In this document: in pieces, positions 25,301 to 34,604 of the stretch | Numbering within the stretch: the first letter of the stretch is position 1 | How the letters are laid out: each line of letters opens with the position of its first letter | Source of the DNA: Zygnema circumcarinatum | Taxonomy: Eukaryota; Streptophyta; Zygnematophyceae; Zygnematales; Zygnemataceae | NCBI GenBank assembly: GCA_037447605.1 | Contig: CM074809.1 | Coordinates: forward strand, 789,705-853,704 | DNA length: 64,000 bases | Reading direction: 5' to 3' | Position numbers and translations under genes: made by a program | Notes under the pieces: model-generated | Databases searched by the model: none | What the model was told of the DNA's origin: nothing | What the model saw: only the letters and a program-made list of their open reading frames with translations

Positions 25301-25980
25301 GCTTTTACGTTATTTTTGTGATTACAGTTTTTACCAAAGCACACGGCCAACCGGCTGCAGGTTTTTTCATAAAAACCGAAAACCTGCGTCGGTTTTCCGG
25401 ACAGCTCAAGCAGATACCGTACCGTTAAAGTGACAGATTTCCGAATCCTGACGGGTGTTTGCAAGTGCCACGTGGAGAAAGGGGCAAAGCAATCCAAGAT
25501 CCTTGTCACTCCCATATGGATACGCTAAACGGAACAACGGGCAACTGTAACTAAGACAGGGAACTCCTATCTCTGTCGTTGATCCAAAGAAATCGGATCT
25601 GAAATCGTACGGTCCGGATTGGTCATCTCGTGCCGACTTTTTGGCTTTCAAAGGATCCTAATGTCCGTACACTAATTTGGAATTTTCTGAGCAACTTCAG
25701 ATCTAGCTGACGTCACACTAACGACCCCCAATACTTTCCGACAATCTGATTGGGTTTCAAAATCCCATCCCATGTAACGCTCCCTTGCAGATGACGCAAA
25801 AACCTATTAAATGACATCACCAATGTTTCACAAATGGCCATTTGTACAGTACAATTTTGACGGCTTTTCTTTCCCGCGGCAAAAAATTATAAATATTCGA
25901 ATCTTCGTGGTTTCGGGGGAGGCATTTTTTTTTTCTTGGAACGCGTCTCCCTGACGGCCTTGCAAGCTTTTCTTGGAGCC
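25301..25980. other. Spacer between foldback element and VOC gene
   Basis: No gene is seen. The first part is AT-rich with diffuse similarity to the far left flank of the foldback element (GTCCGTACA near 25662). The last 100 bp carry the VOC-gene promoter with its TATA box. Confidence 0.5.
25888..25895 (+). promoter_or_regulatory. TATA box of the VOC-family gene
   Basis: TATAAATA lies 48 bp before one in-frame ATG (25936) and 93 bp before another (25981). Transcription would begin near 25920, leaving almost no leader for the first ATG, which favours the second ATG, in context AGCCATGGCC. Confidence 0.6.
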
Positions 25981-27735
25981 ATGGCCATGGCTGCAGAGGT
26001 CGAGAACGGGAAGAGCGTGGAGGCAGAGGGCGCGGCTGCAAAGAAGGGAGTGCAGTTTGAGTCTCTGTCACCATATCTTTGCATTGAGGCTCCTCGCGCA
26101 CAAGAAGCGATAGACTGGTACAAGGACGTTTTTGGTTTTGAGCTAGTAGAGAAACATTATTACGAAAAGAGGAAGGCGGATATTGATCAGCCTCTGCTAA
26201 TGCACGCTCATTTGAAGGCTGGAAAACTCGAGATTATGCTCGCTGACGCTATTCTTGGAGAAGAATAGTAAGTCTGCTCGGCCTCAATTCTTCCAAGGAT
26301 AATAATCTTTTGCCAAGCTTTCCTGATGTTGCCTCCAAAAGGCGATGGCAGTGGATTGCATCTGAAGCGTGTTCTCCAGGTTGTAGAAACCGGCTGGAAT
26401 TCCGTGTGCATTAGAGGATGCATCATCGTCTGCTGTGTTTATTTCTGCTGCAATTTTTTTTCGTGAATCCGCCATATTTTTTGTGAAAATGTGTTGATCG
26501 TCTCGGTTTTATTGCACACGTACTTCGCTGTCCCTTGAGTTCCAAGGTACACTTTTTCTTCCCGTTTTTTTTTTTTTTTTTGGCATTTCAGTGCTAATTT
26601 AAGCCCGAATATAGGCTTGTAGGCTTTTCTATCTCCAACGTGAGCACTGAGACGTTTGCAGTTTTCAAAAAAAAATCTTCAATAAAATAGTGGCATTCCA
26701 GGTGATGATGTGTACTTTTCTTCACCTGTTACTTTGGCTAGAGGCATCAGTCGTGACTTCAGAGTCTATTCTTCTTCGGCAACAGTTCTTGCAAGGCTTG
26801 CTGTTTGCTCGCAAAAAATATTGAGGACCTGATCCATCTACTTGCTTGCATTGTTTGAAAAAATTGTTGTCTCCTATCACGGTATCAATTTATTGCATTC
26901 ACATCAGGCTTATTTTAAATCAGTTGATCTACATGTGTCGATTGTTTCTCTGTCAGTTCCAAGAGTAGTCCAATCAAATTCTGTCTAATTCAGGATGATG
27001 TTTCTGGCGTTTCTCAGAGGAGGAGAGTGGTTTTTCCAGACAAGTAGCTGACAGTGATCTGAACAGTGATGTCGCGCTATGATGAGCTGCAGAAAGTAAT
27101 GTATGATCATGATGGATTACTGCACGGGCCGCGTATCCGGTTATGTTGATGAGCGCGTCTCTGCAGCTTTTTTGCGCTTAGACTAATGCGTGTGATCGCT
27201 GTAGCTTTACCTGACTCGATGTGGCGTATGCATGGCCGTCAACATGGTGCAAAGACAGCGAATGTGGTGTCCATTTGAACAAATGTTGTGGTTCATGAAC
27301 TTTTAGCTAATCTGACATGGTCTGTAAGTCAAAGTCGCCATCCCTGTGTTGGCAGTTGGCCGGGGCGCTTTCTGAAGCTGCATTTACTTTTCAAACAACT
27401 TAGTTCATCGTTTACAATCTTGATGGCTCTGTCATAGTATTGACGTCTAAACATAGTTTTGGTTTTTTGCCCATGTCCTTTGCAGCTTGCGTCCGCCCAC
27501 TCAGCTGAAGGGGACAACATTCAGCATCGCTGTGTCCTGTAATGATGCCGACACAGTTTTTGAATCTGCCTTGAACAAGGGTGCCACGGTAACCATGGAG
27601 CTGAAAGATCAGTTCTGGAGTTCACGCTATGGGAAGTTCACTGACCCCTTTGGATTCGAGTGGGCCATTTCGGGTCCATTAAAAGAACCTCCAGAAGAAA
27701 AGCCTGAGGTGGAGGATGCAGCTAAAGCGCCATAA
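25981..27735 (+). CDS. VOC/glyoxalase-fold protein (At5g48480-like)
   Basis: This is a small vicinal-oxygen-chelate fold protein, like the uncharacterised Arabidopsis protein At5g48480; the reaction is unknown. There are two exons, 25981-26267 and 27486-27735, joined inside a Tyr codon (TA|C) across a 1.2-kb intron; the product is 178 aa. The first half carries the VOC motif SPYLCIEAPRAQEAIDWYKDVFGFEL followed by KRKADIDQPLLMHAHLKAGKLEIMLADAIL when read in two pieces. The second half has GTTFSIAVSCNDADTVFESAL and FGKFTDPFGFEWAI-type ending (YGKFTDPFGFEWAISGP). The usual metal-ligand pattern is not obvious, as in At5g48480, so catalysis as glyoxalase I is unlikely. The start is chosen from the TATA position and Kozak-like context; an upstream in-frame ATG at 25936 would add 15 residues. 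Confidence 0.9.
26268..27485 (+). other. Long intron of the VOC gene
   Basis: This is a 1218-bp GT-AG intron holding a T-run of about 17 near 26565-26581. Nothing else is recognised. Confidence 0.8.
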
Positions 27736-28250
27736 CCGACAGCGGTATAGAACACTTGTTGCTATCTTTAATGAAAGTCAGCTTAAGTTGTGTACCGTTT
27801 TTTTAGAGCTCTTGCTCAACGCGAGTCATATTTCGAACACTGCAGATTTTGTGAGGGAGTTGAGTCGGTTATGTGGGTTTGTATATTTCCTTTTTCTCAA
27901 GAACTAATGTGCTTTCACTCTCGAAAACATGATGCCTGATTGCAGTGTAGTGTTCTCTCCCATCACAATGTGAAAGCTGAAGGGTTTTAGACTTAACGTT
28001 GAAGTCCCGGCATGTATTTGAGAAGCAGTTGTATTCCGCTGTGATCGATAGAGCAGTTGATTGCTTGTCGTCGTCACTTGCATGAAAGTCACACAAATTA
28101 ACAGGCAACGACAAAATTCATCTTCGCGGTTAACAAAAAGGACCAAAAGAATAATAATCAAACATCAAAATAAAGAATAAAGGAATAAGTTACAACCGAG
28201 CTCTCATGTGACCTCGCATGCTCTCAACACCACATAATTTTGTTTGAAGT
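27736..28250. other. Convergent intergenic region
   Basis: The VOC gene (plus) and the GNAT-like gene (minus) end towards each other. No gene or repeat is seen. Confidence 0.6.
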
Positions 28251-29634
28251 TCATTCTTCTTTGGACGCCTTGAGAACCTTGCTCCACCGCTTCAGCAACT
28301 CCACAATATCTGCGTTCATGCGCGTCCCCACGCCTCCCCAAACCAGCATGTGCGCAAGGTCTTCAAGGGACCCTCCCTCCACTTCATGCACTGCCTTGAA
28401 CCCCAACCGCCCGTAATATCTCACCAACTGCACATCATGCAAGGAAAGAAGGAAACTATATATCACAGCCGTTTCTGCACAGATGTTTGTTAGAAAAATC
28501 TAAGGGAAAATTTGTAGTCCAGTTTACTATTTCAGAGATGATACATGATAGATAAGCAGGGAGGTTTTCTAAACAGTTTTAGTGACTAGAGTTGAGTATA
28601 GATTCTTTTGCCGAGTCCAAAGTTGCCGCTCCCACATGCAAGCAGGAGAGTCTGTTTAGTCTTGGCTTTTCATTAACATAAAGGACCAACGACCTTTTGT
28701 GTCTTCAAATCGCCTTAACCTACTTTCCAACGACAGAGAAGAAAGGAGTCTATGAGAAAAAAACCAGGAGAAAAAGTTGCATTCTCACACATCTTTACAG
28801 CTATGCGCTATTATACAGATTCTTCTCCAAAGTTACATACCGCCAACAGCGACTAACTCCACGCAGACTGAACTTGAATAACGGGCTTAGCGGCTATTCT
28901 TCACTAGCTTTGCGGTTTTATGATCGACAATACATAGAAGCGTATACAGTATCAAAAGAAGCCTTTCAACAAAGGCGTCTACGGGTTTTTTTACAAAGAG
29001 CCCTCACCTTTTCATGGTATTCATCCGTGTCATTGATAGCAAGAAGCTCAGCACGAGTGCAGTTCTTATCATATCCAAGGCGGAAAGCTGCGGCACCGAT
29101 GAATAGCGCCACACCAAACACAGATCGCATTTCTGCTGAATCTATCTTCGCCATTCTTATTGAGTCGAGATGCAAAATTGTCCCATCGATCCAGGGCCTT
29201 GTAAAGCCCTCCGCCTTTCCTAGCATGCTTTCTTGACCCTCTTCTCCACTTTCCCGAGCAATGATTGTGAACCAAGGGCCAACCTGCTTGATTTCCAAAC
29301 TGACCTTCCTTCTCTGCGCTATTGCTGCGATCTCAGACATGGTTGGAATAGCGAAGTCAGACTGCACTTCCCCTCCTTGCAAACCTGAAACAACCATGAA
29401 CTGTTTGCGAGATGGTTTAATGCATGAAGCACTTGGAAATGCTCGTATGGCACTCAAACCTGGAAAGCGTAATGACAGCGGTTGTTCAAAGGGAGCCCCA
29501 GAGGGAGGCTTAGTTACAAATGTTTCTTTCTGCATCATAGAGTTCTTAAATGCATAAAATTTGAATTGTTGCAGGCTGCTCGGAGCACAATGATTGCAAC
29601 AAAATGACCACATTGCTGCGCTGTGGCTCTGCAT
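28251..29634 (-). CDS. GNAT-fold (acyl-CoA N-acyltransferase-like) plastid protein
   Basis: This appears to be a plant GNAT-superfamily protein of unknown substrate. There are two exons, 29008-29634 and 28251-28427, joined in phase 0 (GAAAAG|GTGAGG donor, TGTGCAG acceptor); the product is about 267 aa. The first 90-100 residues are S/R/F/K-rich and poorly acidic, suggesting a transit peptide. The folded part has IAQRRKVSLEIKQVGPWFTI, FTRPWIDGTILHLDSIRMAK, GVALFIGAAAFRLGYD and AELLAINDTDEYHEKLVRYY, then GRLGFKAVHEVEGGS. The YYxRLGF block is GNAT motif B. The acetyl-CoA pyrophosphate loop (Q/R-x-x-G-x-G/A) is not canonical: R-S-V-F-G-V-A has one residue too many. Activity is therefore uncertain. 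Several in-frame methionines (residues 1, 8, 33, 34) could start the protein. Its ATG lies only 40 bp past the stop of the glutaredoxin fragment on the same strand. Confidence 0.78.
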
Positions 29635-29674
29635 TTTGTTGGCGGAAGAAATCCGTTTTGTGCACAGAAACGTA

Positions 29675-30167
29675 TTACAGAGAAAGCAGCTTCTTCATCT
29701 CTCCTGACTCGACCACTTCATCGAGAATATCCGCTCCACCGATAAATTCGCCGTTCACATATAGCTGTGGAATTGTTGGCCATTGACTGCGATTCACAAA
29801 AAAAGAAAGAAAAGAAGAACATGAGTCCCCGTCCACCCCGTCCTGTCCCTTTGAGCTACGTACAGTTCCGTTGGGTCCAGGAGGTGCAATTTGGCCGACA
29901 CATCTCTGATGTGAGACCCTCAAGTTTGAGAAAGAAAATTTCAAAGAAGGAACCCAAAAAATGAACAACGAGCGTTTGCCTGTAGATAGAACATTTTCAA
30001 CCCTAATTCGAACTTGAGGGTTTGTGAACATCCTGACCTGTATTGCTTTATGGCCTCCCGCATTCCGGGGGCTGTACTCTTCAAGCACGTCTAGGGTTTC
30101 GTAGCTCTCTTGGTTCTCATTCAGAATGGTCAAAACTCGGTGTGAAAACCTGCACTGAGGAGATGTC
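29675..30167 (-). pseudogene. Monothiol glutaredoxin fragment, frameshifted
   Basis: Two exons of a CGFS-type (monothiol) glutaredoxin are visible: 30038-30167 and 29675-29786. Monothiol glutaredoxins carry [2Fe-2S] clusters with BolA partners. Exon a encodes [16 protein letters not shown] and [12 protein letters not shown]; exon b encodes [20 protein letters not shown] and ends MKKLLSL. Two defects are seen. The signature CGFS reads CRFS (AGG for GGG). A run of five C (minus strand, 30067-30071) is one base too long: after it the family sequence MREAIKQYS is found in the next frame, and the splice phase into exon b also fits only that frame. No upstream exon with the usual N-terminal strand (VVxFMKGT) was found. 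It is best read as a decayed copy; a sequencing error in the C run would explain the frameshift but not the Arg. Confidence 0.65.
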
Positions 30168-31245
30168 CTGCTCAGATATGTCGCGGAAGAAAAGGAATCA
30201 TGTATGGGTGAGAGCATGAGGGGATGGAAAATTGAATGAGGTGGATGGGTGGATGGGATTATGAATGGGGTTGCAAAGTTAGACACAGAGAGAGAGCGAG
30301 AGAGAGAGAGAGAGATGATGATGATGATGATGGAGAGATGTGGCTATAGTTCAATGTGTTTGATTTTCGTCTCCATTTTGGGAGCTTGATGTTCTCATGT
30401 TCTCTCTTTACTATCGCCGCTCGAGCACATTAGCAGCATTTAGGGTTAAGCCACTCCAGAAAAAAAAAAAAAAAAAAAAAGTGAGGGTGTTCTACAGCCT
30501 GCACCTGAAATGGTCGACATACCCCGATACGATACATATAGATACTCGTACAATATCTCAATATATTCTTCAGTTTTGCCAATACCTTAGCAATTCGCAT
30601 TTCAAGAACCTAAAAAGCAAACCCAGTTTTCCCCAATAAACCAAAATAGAGGGTACAAATGGGGTATATCTCGTTGAAAAATAATATGGGTTTCCACGGT
30701 ACCCAATTGTCTGAAATGGGGTATAAAGCGGCCCTGGCCTGCCTCCAGGAGTCGCAAATTAGGGTTTCGTCGCAGCCCTCTGCCCACTCTCTGCGACGGC
30801 TCTGCGACAGGAGGCCTCCGCGCTCTCCCACGGCTTGTGGTTAAGCTTTTAAAAGCTTTAAAAGCTTAGAATAAAGCTTTAATTAAAGGATAGATTGAGG
30901 CATTAGACTAAGGATTTGAAGGGAATTGAGAAGGAGATTAAAGGAGGGGTTGATGGTGCGATTAACAAATGTTTGCAGGGAAGAATTGAGATTAAAGGAG
31001 GGAGGAGTAGGCAGGAGGAGAGGTCCTGGTTTGAATTTGAACGCTCCGTTTCCTTCTGGGTCTAGGCACTGAGTGTTCAGGATCGTCTGCTGCCTCTGCC
31101 ACAGTTTTCAACCGACCAAAAAGCAGAGAGATATTCAGGGAATTTCTGCAGAATTTTTTAGTTTTTTGCCAGGGAAACGAGCAGGATTGAGCCACTAGGG
31201 AAGGGCAGTTTCGTAGGTCTCCTGGAACAAGCTTATGAGACAACA
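30168..31245. other. Intergenic region with microsatellites
   Basis: There is no supported gene. It contains the GA/GAT microsatellite (30289-30333), a run of about 20 A (30461-30480) and a telomere-like box AATTAGGGTTT near 30758. The final part is the promoter side of the coiled-coil/GCR1_C-like gene. Confidence 0.55.
30289..30333. repeat. (GA)n(GAT)n microsatellite
   Basis: A GAGAGA run passes directly into five to six GAT triplets. It is a compound simple repeat upstream of the glutaredoxin fragment. Confidence 0.9.
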
Positions 31246-32768
31246 GTGCTTCAATCTGCATCCATGGTATCGCGGATGGAAGAGGCGAAGGGGGAGCTCC
31301 TGCGGGTCCGCCGGGACATCGCCAGCATCGATGAGCAGCTGGAGAGAGTGCAGAAGGAGTTGGAGAGAGCGGTAGACTTCTCGGAGAAAGAGAGAGACGA
31401 CGTGCGAGCCATTCGGAGCACGCTTTGGAAGGAGAAGGAGCAGCTGAGGGAGCAGGAGACTCTCTTTCTAAAGACGCTATTTGTGGAAATGCCGGCCGCA
31501 CCGCCCATGAATTACAACGGAAGTAAGTTTTCGTTGATGCCCTGGGGCTTTTTACTTTTGAATTTATTGAAGAATTCACTGCTGTGGTGTACAATTTGAT
31601 TCGGATGATTTGCGCCTTGTGAGACTTCATTTATGTAAAGTTGGAAAGCACATTTTTCTACGGAATAACCATTTATTGTTGCTCTTCTGGTTCGCATTTT
31701 GAAGGGTACACGGAATCAATCCGCAGATTCTGAGATATTCCGAAACGAGGCGAAAATATAATTCGAGCTAGTTTAAGCACACTTAAAATGTTGTTAGAAA
31801 ATTAGGCATTATCGGTCGATAATGAGATCAACACCGAGATGAGTGGCACTGTCACTCAATTGCGTCATAAAATAATTGACATACTTGCAAAATATTCTTG
31901 TTTGAAGTGAACTCTGAAGCAAAAATTTCCTGCTTGTATACCAGATTATGCTTCCAATGGCACTACTTTACTTCCTCTTCTCCCTCGTCCTTCGGGGCTG
32001 AAGCCAACACAAGCGTCGAGCAGGAGAGGGAACCGTCGTAGAGCAAACTCCATGGGCCAGCAGGCCAATCCTGGTCTGCCACCTGGCTCTCTGGCAGACC
32101 CCCATGCAGCAGATCTTCTCACCTTTGAAGCAGAATTTGCAAATGAAGGCGGGTATGAAGTGAACCGAAGTTCAGAGTGTAAAGTGATCGATGTGTGGAG
32201 AGAGTGGAAGGAGGGATTAAATGGCGGCCCCTCAATCGAAAAACTGGAGGAAGCGAGAAAGAGAGATCGAAAGCTGATTTGGTGGAAACATAAGAACGAC
32301 TACAAGTATTGGAGCAAGCAGGTGCGTGGTAATGTATAAGGACATCACTTCAGCACAATTTATGGAAACTGAATCTTAATGTAAATTGTGTACTCCTAGG
32401 TCATGAATACTATAACCAACGAATAAAACGAGTTTATGTAAGAAAGGCGTTGAAACGAGTGTTGAAATGTGGTGCGGGGTGGGCAGATGCGCATAATTCA
32501 TGCAGTCGAGCAAAAGGCGGTGGAATATGGTGGAAATGTGGACGCAGGGATTCAGTTCTGGGAGGAGATTCTTCGTGTCGAGTTTGAAGGCAGCATTTCG
32601 AAGCTTCGAGAGGCATTAGGGGGTGAAAAAATGAGCGCAGAGAACCGGGAAATGGGTGTGGTAGGAGAATTTTCTGTCTCAAAGAGGCAACGGAAGGAAC
32701 TTCTCCAGCAGGGCCTTGAACGGTTGAAAGGATGGCCTGATCCTCAATCAGCTGCAGGCCTCATATAA
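31246..32768 (+). CDS. Coiled-coil protein with GCR1_C-like DNA-binding segment
   Basis: There are three exons: 31246-31522, 31945-32321 and 32487-32768. They join in frame (GGA A|AT and CAG|ATG), giving 311 aa from the first ATG; ATGs at 31264 and 31276 are alternatives. Residues about 5-75 are a heptad-rich coiled coil (IASIDEQLERVQKELERAV, KEKEQLREQETLFLKTL). Exon 2 then has a proline/arginine linker and the block VIDVWREWKEGLNGGPSIE, KLEEARKRDRKLIWWKH, DYKYWSKQ running into exon 3, MRIIHAVEQKAVEYG. That pattern, W-R-E-W then G-L-N-G-G-P-S-I-E then a basic W-rich stretch and a helix, resembles the GCR1_C domain of fungal regulators (Gcr1, Msn1, Hot1) and of Crypton recombinases. The role is unknown; nuclear DNA binding is inferred. 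No recombinase gene lies nearby. Confidence 0.7.
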
Positions 32769-34604
32769 CCAAGGAAGAGAGACCTGCTGCCATGAAGGGT
32801 TGGGTTGGGGGCTTAGTATGGCAGGATGGCAGCTTCCTTGGACAGCTCGATGTGTTTGAAGGGGGGCACACCTCCGTGTGCATTGTGAGTTGTGGGAAGT
32901 TATTGCCCTAGTTCAGGTCGAGGTTGGGATCGACAGCCCACGTATTTTTTTTACAAAGTTGACTGTTGGAGGCATACAGTGTGAATTTATCGCCGTAGGC
33001 CTCCCAACATTGTACAAGTAGGAAACGTATATTCGGGAATGGTGCTTACAGTTTATAGCTGGTTGACAACAGAGGCTTTTTCGCTCTTTCTCGGGTTTCC
33101 TGGTAGCTAGTCGTGGACACTTAGTGGATGGAAACTCTATCGTGTCTTAAGAGCAGGCAATAGGCAGTAACTTTCGTTTCAAGGAAAGTGAAAATTTTCA
33201 CCTCACCTTTTGGGAATAGGACGTGTATATTTTGGCCGACGACTTTAAGGAATGTGAGGAAAAGTAGTCTGCAGGAAGTTTGCAGATCGCTTTTGAAGTG
33301 TGCGAGCGATTTTTTCTAACTTGTGATACTGCTTTTACTTCACTTTCTTGTAAATTTTAATAACAACTTGCTTTGCAACTGTAAGTATTGCCCTGATGGC
33401 GCAGTTCCAGGTATTATAGTCGATCGAACGTCACATGAAAGTTATTCACTGAAATTCAGCAACTTTTAGTCATATCTGACTAGTGGCTGGTAACTACCAC
33501 TCTACTTTGCTCATATTATTGAGCCGCTTCCAGCACAAAAAGCATTGGTGGTTGATTTGCAATTTTTTCTTAGCCTGAACTAATTGAAACATGGAAACCT
33601 TGAGGTATGAAAGTCACGGAGAGTCTCTTGATTATAAGACCATCAGGGAGGCGCAGGAACTTCAGACTTGTCAATTTGCCTTTTCAACTTGTTCAGACGG
33701 AAGTACTTTTTGCTATTGCTACTCATTTGGGAAAGCGTGTACTATCAGAGGTGGCTTGTCAGTATAAAAACAAGACAAGAAAATGTCTTCCACGATAAAA
33801 TAGCAAAGCGGACAAACCACGAGACGTTGAGAAAATACCTGTGCCCTCGTCCCCTCCCCTTCCATTCTCCCTCCCTCCATCCCCCCTTCCATTCCTCCTC
33901 CCTGACTCATGCCATCATCCCTCCCTCCTTTCCCCCTTCTATCCGTCTCCCCTCCCTCCGTCCCCCGCTCCTCCCTTCATCCCTACCCTAATCCTTTCCT
34001 GCCTCCATCCTTCCATCCCTCATCCCTACCATCCCTCCGATCGTACCTCCCTCCATCCCTACCTCCCTCTTACCTTCATGCGTCCCTCTCTCACTCCCTC
34101 CATCCATACCTCTATCCCTACCATCCTTCCCTACCACCCTCCGTTCCTACCTCCTTCCATCCCTCCTTCCATCCTTACCTCCCGCCTTCCCCCCCTCTCT
34201 CCTTTCCTCCCTCCCTCCCTCCATCCCTCCCTCCTTCCGTCCCTTCCTCCTCCATTCCCTCCCTCCCTCTCACGAAGTTGAACGGAAAGTACAACGGCTG
34301 GCAAGCACAGCCAACCTCCCATCTTTACAAAAGGCACATTGGAGAGATCCACGACTCGGTGCATCCTGCCTTAGGAAGGACGTGAAGTCCTCATTCAGAC
34401 ACGGAAAGGAAGGAAGGCCTGCACTATTGGTTGAGGGCGTTGGGCCATACAAGCCTTTGCAAGCATATGGACAAAAAACTACCCTTCTATTTTCTAATCC
34501 GCACTCCCAGCTATAGGCCAGGTGAAGCAGAAACCCTTAAGGCCTAAGGTTTGGGTTACACGAACCGACGTGTGAGACTGGTGTTCTTTCTCACTTACTT
34601 CTAA
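32769..34604. other. Convergent intergenic region with polypyrimidine tract
   Basis: Two genes end towards each other. Apart from the CCCTCC-rich tract (33842-34272), no feature is recognised. Confidence 0.55.
33842..34272. repeat. Degenerate (CCCTCCAT)n polypyrimidine tract
   Basis: About 430 bp of the plus strand are built from CCCTCC, CCATCC and CCTTCC units with very few G residues. Open frames inside it (proline/serine-rich on plus, glycine/arginine/glutamate-rich on minus) are by-products of the composition. It lies between two convergent genes. Confidence 0.92.

Noticed and set aside
30992-31630. 212-codon minus-strand frame
   Set aside because: It is the antisense shadow of exon 1 of the coiled-coil gene, whose sense frame splices correctly.
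33841-34385. Proline/serine-rich frames of up to 158 codons
   Set aside because: They arise from the CCCTCC simple repeat, which lacks stop codons in several frames.
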